A stretch of 11,595 nucleotides of DNA, taken from contig JAIRNU010000091.1 in assembly GCA_031257945.1 (NCBI GenBank), positions 1 through 11,595 of the forward strand, given 5' to 3'. This document shows, piece by piece, positions 6,536 through 11,595 of this stretch (position 1 is the stretch's first letter; each line of letters opens with the position of its first letter). The position numbers and the translations under genes were made by a program. This DNA is from Holosporales bacterium. Its GTDB lineage: Bacteria; Pseudomonadota; Alphaproteobacteria; BNTO01. The notes below the pieces were generated by a model, which was not told the DNA's origin, made no database searches, and saw nothing but the letters and a program-made list of their open reading frames with translations.

Positions 6536-7858
6536 CTACTGTAATTTCTGTTTTTTGACACGAGGTGGTGCCCAGTAGTTCCCACCCATATATACGAAGA
6601 CTCTGGTTGTATCGCCGTTTTTAAATTCTACTGTGCAGTCGTGTTGGAGAGGTTCCATACACGTCCCAAACGTACGAGATAGGAATTCCGCTATAGCGCC
6701 ATTACTTTTATCCTCGCCAACAACATCGTCAGACTCAAAGGTAATACGTTTGCTTTTGCAATCTGCAAGTGCGTATGACTGAACTTCAACAACCCCCGGC
6801 CCAATTATTAAGTGTGTGATTGCTTTGCGAGATTTCCCGTAGCTTTTTTGTAGGACACAACGCTCGAGAACCGGACAATTCGCAAAAACTGTTATACCAT
6901 CTCCGGGATTCTCTGGCGCCTCAATAGTTTGCTTCCCACAAAACCCATTGTATTCAACGACTCGTTCTCCGTTATGCTCTGTAAAACTAATCGCAGGTGG
7001 TTTCAACACAACACTGCCTTGTCCGTCGGAATATTGCCATTCTTGGATTGCAGGATTAATTAACTTCACATTCACAATAGAACCATCACGCCGGCGAATG
7101 TATACTATATTGTCGCTACTATTTTTCGCTATTTCGCCCGTAGAATCAGGCGTCGCAAAAAGCTTAGTAACAAATGGGAACACGCAAAATGGCCACTCCC
7201 CATCGCCACTTTGGTACGGGATAATATCTTCACTTAAACTTATAGCGATTTTTGTCCCCCAAAAAGCTCCCTCTCCAATTTTCTGCACTGAATTAGGGAT
7301 ATAAAGCGCCTGTAAAGCCGTGCATTTAGCAAACGCGCCACTTCCAATTTTCGTTAAATTTCGACATTGCCGGCTGCAGAAAGTTCTAAGAGATGAACAG
7401 CCTGCAAACGCCTCATCTCCTATCTCCTGTAACTCACTGTCACTGCCAAAACGGACCTCGGACAACTTCGCATTGCCGCTAAAGGCGTCGCGTCCAATTT
7501 GCTCAATACTAGCCGGCAAATCAAGGGTTGGGAACTGGACGCCGCGGAAAGCAGTTGCCTCGATTCGTTTCAAACGACTTCCTTCTTCAAAAACAACCCT
7601 AATAATTCGGCGCTGGAGGAGCACCTGAAGGTCGTTTGTTATTATGCATGTTACATACCACGGAACAAATACTTCGTAGGAATTGCCTGAAATCTGGCGC
7701 ATCAACTGACGAACTGTAGTCTCATTCGCCACGTTGTTACGAGCAACAACATTTGGCGCCCTTCCCTGGTCTTGCACCTCTTCTTCTGAACAAATACAAA
7801 CAGTACAAAAAACGAAATTCGCCGATAGTACCGTAATCTTCCATACATTTTTCATCAT
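6536..7858 (-). CDS. Exported BspA-like (LRR_5 type) leucine-rich repeat protein
   Basis: With the ATG at 7858 the protein has 440 residues. AGGAGAGGTG (7871-7862) lies just upstream of this start, and a second ATG follows at once. An upstream in-frame GTG at 7921 lacks a ribosome-binding site. A hydrophobic N-terminus (about 4-24) looks like a signal peptide. Residues 95-207 hold about five repeats of the LRR_5/BspA type, for example SIEQIGRDAFSGNAKL, ELQEIGDEAFAGCSSL, LTKIGSGAFAKCTAL and VQKIGEGAFWG. A more degenerate pair lies near 345-385, and the region between resembles nothing I know. Such repeats usually mediate adhesion or protein binding at the surface in bacteria and protists. The gene has a strong predicted promoter with a G11 tract in the leader. 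It runs against parB and is probably its own transcription unit. The domain call is strong; the partner is unknown. Confidence 0.85.
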   Translation of the reverse strand: MMKNVWKITVLSANFVFCTVCICSEEEVQDQGRAPNVVARNNVANETTVRQLMRQISGNSYEVFVPWYVTCIITNDLQVLLQRRIIRVVFEEGSRLKRIEATAFRGVQFPTLDLPASIEQIGRDAFSGNAKLSEVRFGSDSELQEIGDEAFAGCSSLRTFCSRQCRNLTKIGSGAFAKCTALQALYIPNSVQKIGEGAFWGTKIAISLSEDIIPYQSGDGEWPFCVFPFVTKLFATPDSTGEIAKNSSDNIVYIRRRDGSIVNVKLINPAIQEWQYSDGQGSVVLKPPAISFTEHNGERVVEYNGFCGKQTIEAPENPGDGITVFANCPVLERCVLQKSYGKSRKAITHLIIGPGVVEVQSYALADCKSKRITFESDDVVGEDKSNGAIAEFLSRTFGTCMEPLQHDCTVEFKNGDTTRVFVYMGGNYWAPPRVKKQKLQ

Positions 7859-7935
7859 AAACACCTCTCCTAGTAAAAAAACGCATAATCCGGAAGAGTT
7901 TCTTAGGTAATCGTGCAGCACGGCAAAACGGTCGT

Positions 7936-7946
7936 CCCCCCCCCCC
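7936..7946 (-). repeat. Tract of 11 G residues in the LRR gene leader
   Basis: Eleven consecutive C on the plus strand read as G11 in the transcript direction. The tract starts about 11 bases after the -10 hexamer, so around +4 to +6 of the predicted transcript, and well before the ribosome-binding site. Tracts of this length are prone to replication or transcription slippage. Confidence 0.9.
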
Positions 7947-7956
7947 TAACTGCTTA

Positions 7957-7986
7957 ATTATAGCAAGTTCTTTGGCACCAAGTCAA
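7957..7986 (-). promoter_or_regulatory. Strong sigma70-type promoter of the LRR gene
   Basis: On the minus strand TTGACT (7986-7981) is followed by an 18-base spacer and TATAAT (7962-7957), with TGC directly before the -10 giving an extended -10. This is the best promoter match in the window. It lies about 95 bases before the start at 7858 and just past the end of the MotA-like gene. Confidence 0.75.
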
Positions 7987-8095
7987 TCGCCCTTCCAAAT
8001 TGCAAGATGCCAACAATGACGCGCAATCCCGAATTCGTACGGGGTTCCCACATGGCCCTAATGCGATAAGAACGGACAGTTGCAAAAAACTGTAC

Positions 8096-9190
8096 CTACG
8101 CAGACATGCTTTCCTCAGGTTCAGCCAGCATAGACAGTGTTTTGACCACCATCCTGATCTCATTCCTGATGTCTTGGACTGCAACTTTCCGGCCCTCCGC
8201 CATCTCCTCAACAATTTTATTAATAGGTACGCTGTCCGCTATATTTTGCAGCGACTCACACACCCCCTGATTCATTTGGCTAATAGTTTTGTCTAGCCGC
8301 GTAATGGCCTCTTGGAACAACTCGCTGTCCCTTTTTTCCGCAATAACGTGGTTGTGTAGCTTTTCTGCTAAAAGTTCTAGCAGGCTTACTACATTATCCC
8401 GATTTTTTTCTGCCTGCTGGACCATTTCATTTGTAGCATTCATTACCTCAACTGTTTGCTCTAGCAGGGCAAGAACGTATGCCGGGCCGCTAGCAGTTTG
8501 TAGCGTTGCATGCCGCTTGCTCCGCAGGAAAAGTTCATCTTCGAGAAGGTTATAAAAAATCTTCTCCGCCTTGCCTTGTTGTAAATCCAAAAATCCAAGG
8601 ATAAGCGAGCAAACAAGCCCTAAAATCGAGGAACTAAAGGCGGTCCCCATACCAGATAGCGGGGTACGAATCCCATCAATAAGCCGGCTAAAAGAATCTG
8701 CGGTTAAGCCGTTATCAGCATACAAGTTATTCATAGTGCTGGAGATTGACCCAACCGTCTGCGTTAAGCCCAAAAAAGTTCCGAGCAACCCAAGAAGCAC
8801 CAATATCCCAATCAAATACTTGGTAACAGAATGCCTTGCGTGCAATCGCGCGTCCACACTAGACAGGATCACCTGAAACTCGTCAAAACTGAAACACTTA
8901 CGGATTTCGGTAGCAGAATGCGCGAAGAACTTATACATTACGCTATTGGATGGAACAGCCGTTATATTCTCGCCAGAAATATAGCTGATCAACAATCGCC
9001 AATCCCCGTCCAAACACCTAACTTGCCAAAACGGGAGAAAAACACCGCACAAAAAACAAAACACTATAAACGAATTAAGCAGCGTATTGTACAGGAAAAT
9101 AGGTACGATTGTTTGGAATCCTGCAGCTACCGCAAGGAAGACTGCCAATAAAAAGGCAATCATGCGGACTTTTACAAAACTTACTGACAT
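8096..9190 (-). CDS. MotA/TolQ/ExbB-family inner-membrane protein with long helical C-terminus
   Basis: The 364-residue protein starts with ATG at 9190 (MSVSFVKV). A longer form from GTG at 9229 is possible, but an extended -10 sits on that start. Predicted membrane segments are about 8-25, 35-55, 124-144 and 181-201. The stretches GLLGTFLGLTQTVGSI (134-149) and PLSGMGTAFSSSILGL (177-192) are the signature of the MotA/TolQ/ExbB channel family, and the following GFLDLQQGKAEKIFYNLLED matches an alphaproteobacterial ExbB-like branch I know. Relatives are stator subunits using ion flow to drive work across the cell wall. The roughly 150-residue C-terminal tail is helical and probably cytoplasmic. 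Stators need a MotB/TolR/OmpA-like partner, often encoded next to them; none is here, with thioredoxin upstream and an LRR gene downstream. The family call is good and the role is open. Confidence 0.85.
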   Translation of the reverse strand: MSVSFVKVRMIAFLLAVFLAVAAGFQTIVPIFLYNTLLNSFIVFCFLCGVFLPFWQVRCLDGDWRLLISYISGENITAVPSNSVMYKFFAHSATEIRKCFSFDEFQVILSSVDARLHARHSVTKYLIGILVLLGLLGTFLGLTQTVGSISSTMNNLYADNGLTADSFSRLIDGIRTPLSGMGTAFSSSILGLVCSLILGFLDLQQGKAEKIFYNLLEDELFLRSKRHATLQTASGPAYVLALLEQTVEVMNATNEMVQQAEKNRDNVVSLLELLAEKLHNHVIAEKRDSELFQEAITRLDKTISQMNQGVCESLQNIADSVPINKIVEEMAEGRKVAVQDIRNEIRMVVKTLSMLAEPEESMSA

Positions 9191-9219
9191 GGCTCTTATT
9201 TTCGAACACGGCCCGGGCG

Positions 9220-9228
9220 ATTGTACCA
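9220..9228 (-). promoter_or_regulatory. Possible extended -10 promoter of the MotA-like gene
   Basis: TGGTACAAT on the minus strand is an extended -10 with TACAAT matching at five of six positions. No clear -35 is seen. Transcription would start near 9213, about 23 bases before the ATG at 9190, which supports that start over the GTG at 9229. Confidence 0.4.
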
Positions 9229-9276
9229 CAATATCTTGAAAATTTAGTACACTTCTACTAGCTGTCGTAATTGAGC

Positions 9277-9585
9277 TTAAACGGTAACAAAATGCTTAAT
9301 TTCTATCTTTGTTAATGAGCCAACGTGGCGGTTAACCATCTCTCCTGCATTAAAGACCAGAAGCGTTGGTAAATTGCGTACTTCAAAAACACGTGCGACA
9401 TCCGGACTTTCATCGACATTGATCATGGTGAATTTTACGCCTGGCATCTCTTCAGAGACCTCATTTATTATCGGTAACAACATACGGCAAGGACCGCACC
9501 AATCCGCGTAGAAATCAACAAAAACAACACCTTCATACTCCAATACTTCCTTTGAAAAATTACTATCCTCTACGGTGACCAACAT
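9277..9585 (-). CDS. trxA: Thioredoxin
   Basis: This 102-residue protein is a single thioredoxin domain of typical length. The redox site WCGPC is at 29-33 after VDFYADW, the cis-proline is in NLPTLLVF (Pro73), and the end matches the family's final helix. It has no signal peptide, so it acts in the cytoplasm, reducing protein disulfides with electrons from thioredoxin reductase. The ATG at 9585 gives a standard N-terminus, though the ribosome-binding site is weak. It sits 57 bases after the lipoprotein gene and 86 bases before the MotA-like start, all on the minus strand. No firm promoter or terminator marks it off, so co-transcription with the lipoprotein gene is possible. The bulk of the neighbourhood does not suggest a special redox role. 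Confidence 0.96.
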   Translation of the reverse strand: MLVTVEDSNFSKEVLEYEGVVFVDFYADWCGPCRMLLPIINEVSEEMPGVKFTMINVDESPDVARVFEVRNLPTLLVFNAGEMVNRHVGSLTKIEIKHFVTV

Positions 9586-9642
9586 ACCATCTGAACAAAA
9601 AGCGACGACCCTGTAGAATAAAACACTGGTTTTATAAAAAAA

Positions 9643-11292
9643 TCAAGAGAGCTTTTGCTCGCACGGGTGTGTCCTGGCCAAAAAGTCTGCAAGTTCTCTA
9701 AGCCCTGGCCGTTCTGCTGGCTCCTCTCTCAAAAATGGAGCTAGCTCGGGGCACTTCCATTCTACAGTTCGGAAAACATCCCCCCTAAGTAGTGCGCTAT
9801 AGCAGGCAGTAATGTCTTTGTTCCAGCCAAAAACGCTTTCGCAAGAAAGCAGCTCGAAAATAGACAGTGCAAGCGGGAAAACATGGGTTTTGTCCTGCGA
9901 AAGATGACTATCATCCTTAATCGCCAACGCTTTTGACTTTAGCACCTCAACAGGAAGGAATGCATCATACGGGGAGTCGCTTGCCGGCTTAATACCCGCA
10001 TCTTCGGCCAATTTAGAAAAAATATCCAAACATGGGACTCTCCGCACATATGCAATTGCGTAAATGCGGCCGTTACTGTTTGGCTCTTGTGCTTCACTCA
10101 TGAAAATAAGTGTATTGCGGGGGTTGTGTAGGTATGGAACGCCGTCATTGGCCTCCATTAAGTAGCAATCGCATAATTGCTTGCAAAGGCCTACCCTTGC
10201 GTTAGGATCTGCAATGAATTTTAGAGCATAGTCGTGGGTAGACCGTGATAGGGGTTCTTTTTTACAAAAATCCAAAGCTTCGGAAAACTGGAGTATGACG
10301 GGATAACAAGAAGAAACCGGCGGCATAGGGAACAAAATTCTCACATGAGTTCCCTGCGCGAACATATCGCTGGCAAATAGTATCCCCTCATTTTCGGAAT
10401 ATATCGGGTCATCGAAGTATTCTTTCCAAACGTGATCGTAACGGTCAAAAAGTTCGTCGGCTGTTCCACTGCCTGTTATTGCTGCTACTGGGAAAACAAC
10501 GGAGAAAAAATCGGAATAGTCATCTGTTTTACGCAATCTGGAAACAGCTACTGGTCCAAAAGACAGCTGTAAATCGAATGAGGATCCTGGGATGACTTGA
10601 TACCCGTCGGGGACACTTACACTGCCGCTGCTCGAGCTGATACTCCCTTGGGTGACAGCTGCTGTGTAGCTTGGCACGTTTGTCCTATAGCAACTAGGTT
10701 GCGGCGCTGGAGCGACTGCTGAGTAGCCCCCGTAGTATCCGTTTTGCGGGGCTGGAGCGACTGCTGAGTAGCTCCCGTAGTACCCGTTTTGCGGGGCTGG
10801 GGCGACTGCTGAGTAGCTCCCGTAGTATCCGTTTTGCGTGGCTGGAGCGACTGCGACAACTGGCTGACCAGAGCTGCTTGTGTTGTTCTGTTTTGGTGCA
10901 GAGTGGCGCCGTGTGGATGTTTTCCTTTGTTCTTGTTTATCGGATTTACCGGACTGTTGCGAGGGGGGTACAGCAGTCTTTTCGCCGCTATTTGGCGCAT
11001 TTGTCTTCTGCGGACTAGAGTCGCTTGAGCTGTCCTGTTTTTGCGCAGAGTGACGCCGCCTTGGTTGTTTTTTTTCTACTAATAATTTGTTATCTTGTCC
11101 CGTTTGTTTACGATTCCACTTATTCCAAAGCGCAGAAATTTCTGGAGTATTCTCATTCAAAAAAAGTAAAAAATTATTAATGCTTGACGAGTTAGTTCCA
11201 GTCGCTGAATCGGCCGCGACTATATAGCCGGAGGAACAAGCAGCCAGTATCAAAGCTGCCGCCATTGCGCGCAACGCGCTAACATATTGCAT
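9643..11292 (-). CDS. Lipoprotein with repeat region and degenerate protein-kinase-like domain (probable pseudokinase)
   Basis: The 549-residue protein has a lipoprotein signal (LILAAC, predicted lipidated Cys19). Residues 75-140 are basic and Ser-rich, with RRHSAxKQ twice. Residues 146-205 are four 15-residue units of the type SAVAPAPQNGYYGSY. From about 243 to 540 the sequence reads like a eukaryote-type kinase: PVAVSRL (248-253) aligns with VAVK, ILFPMP (319-324) with the hinge, PRNTLIF (391-397) with PEN-I-L of the catalytic loop, FLPVEVLKSK (445-454) with MAPEVLKGK, HVFPLALSIFELLS (470-483) with DVYSLGVILYELLT, and AERPGLRELADFL (526-538) with subdomain XI. The catalytic Lys is Ser251, the HRD Asp is replaced (Leu388 by my alignment), and no DFG is visible after 409. 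A pseudokinase fold outside the cytoplasm is my inference from motif order. I see no good ribosome-binding site before the ATG at 11292. Confidence 0.6.
   Translation of the reverse strand: MQYVSALRAMAAALILAACSSGYIVAADSATGTNSSSINNFLLFLNENTPEISALWNKWNRKQTGQDNKLLVEKKQPRRRHSAQKQDSSSDSSPQKTNAPNSGEKTAVPPSQQSGKSDKQEQRKTSTRRHSAPKQNNTSSSGQPVVAVAPATQNGYYGSYSAVAPAPQNGYYGSYSAVAPAPQNGYYGGYSAVAPAPQPSCYRTNVPSYTAAVTQGSISSSSGSVSVPDGYQVIPGSSFDLQLSFGPVAVSRLRKTDDYSDFFSVVFPVAAITGSGTADELFDRYDHVWKEYFDDPIYSENEGILFASDMFAQGTHVRILFPMPPVSSCYPVILQFSEALDFCKKEPLSRSTHDYALKFIADPNARVGLCKQLCDCYLMEANDGVPYLHNPRNTLIFMSEAQEPNSNGRIYAIAYVRRVPCLDIFSKLAEDAGIKPASDSPYDAFLPVEVLKSKALAIKDDSHLSQDKTHVFPLALSIFELLSCESVFGWNKDITACYSALLRGDVFRTVEWKCPELAPFLREEPAERPGLRELADFLARTHPCEQKLS
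10678..10857 (-). repeat. Four 45-bp in-frame tandem repeats in the lipoprotein gene
   Basis: The marker GCTGG on the plus strand recurs at 10706, 10751, 10796 and 10841, an exact 45-base period. The two middle copies are almost identical and the outer ones are partly diverged. They encode Tyr/Gly/Ala/Pro-rich 15-residue units, probably a flexible or surface spacer between the lipid anchor and the kinase-like domain. Confidence 0.9.
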
Positions 11293-11595
11293 AAACGCAC
11301 TTGTATTAGGCCAATATATACTAGCTTAACACCAAATAATTAAAAAACCGTTAAGCGAGCGGCCCTATACTTGGCTTGTACTTGGTTATACAATAACAAG
11401 TAGACTACGCGATAACGCAACAATAACAGCGCCATTCTTGTTATCGCTTCGCATGGTCTCCTGATACGATAGGGTAAAAAGAAATGTACATTTGGCCCCC
11501 GATGGCGTATATTCATAGTAGGGTTGCTTTTCTTTATCCGAGTATAATGGTCGCTCTACTGAGTCCAAAATACGATTTTGTGTTCAAGCACATAT
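11293..11595. other. 303-base right edge without a convincing gene
   Basis: This region should hold the promoter of the lipoprotein gene, but no -35/-10 pair stands out; TATATT (11318-11313, minus) is the nearest -10 candidate. It has TACTTGG direct repeats 11 bases apart near 11368-11385, and the inverted pair GCGATAAC (11409-11416) and GTTATCGC (11440-11447) among further ATAAC boxes. A 60-codon frame here lacks a good start. Confidence 0.5.

Noticed and set aside
7987..8095. tRNA-like or terminator-like stretch after the MotA-like gene
   Set aside because: Short inverted repeats are present, but there is no cloverleaf and no stem followed by T residues.
9191..9229. Longer MotA-like protein starting at GTG 9229
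   Set aside because: The added 13 residues are not family-like, and an extended -10 overlaps that start, so ATG 9190 fits better.
9635..9660. Terminator at the end of the lipoprotein gene (GAGC-AAAA-GCTC followed by seven T)
   Set aside because: The stem has only four pairs, lies inside the last codons, and the T-run starts six bases after it, so it is too weak to call.
11386..11568. Minus-strand frame of 60 codons at the right edge
   Set aside because: Its only upstream starts are TTG or ATT, it has no ribosome-binding site, and repeats lie within it.

Overview
The window looks like part of the chromosome of a host-associated alphaproteobacterium, perhaps a Holosporales- or Rickettsiales-like intracellular bacterium. 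This rests on three things. The prolyl-tRNA synthetase is the short alphaproteobacterial form without the editing insertion. The MotA/ExbB-like protein belongs to a family I associate with alphaproteobacteria. There is also an unusual density of exported proteins with eukaryote-like or repeat-rich architecture. The lineage call is inference; no rRNA or other phylogenetic marker is present.

Layout: on the minus strand at the left are an exported metallophosphoesterase with a cysteine-rich 22-residue repeat array (197-1477) and an exported protein of unknown family (1715-2815), separated by a good intrinsic terminator and a good promoter. A 518-base divergent spacer (2816-3333) holds a palindrome, a hairpin and three 18-bp tandem repeats. 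A plus-strand housekeeping block follows: proS (3334-4623), a perfect 16-bp parS site (4758-4773), parA (4777-5547) and parB (5588-6484). From the right, four minus-strand genes converge on parB: a lipoprotein with repeats and a degenerate protein-kinase-like domain (9643-11292), thioredoxin (9277-9585), a MotA/TolQ/ExbB-family membrane protein (8096-9190) and an exported BspA-like leucine-rich repeat protein (6536-7858). The last 303 bases hold no convincing gene.

How it works together: parA, parB and parS form a complete chromosome-segregation set. parS lies inside the parA leader, between the Shine-Dalgarno sequence and the GTG start, so ParB binding could directly affect parA expression. 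proS and trxA are housekeeping genes. The four exported proteins flanking this core are candidates for the cell surface or for host interaction. Three of them carry tandem repeats or lie next to a repeat or homopolymer that could change by slippage or recombination.

The most notable items are the apparent exported pseudokinase, the phosphoesterase whose repeats run directly into its first metal-binding motif, parS placed between ribosome-binding site and start codon, and an 11-G tract just downstream of the LRR gene promoter.
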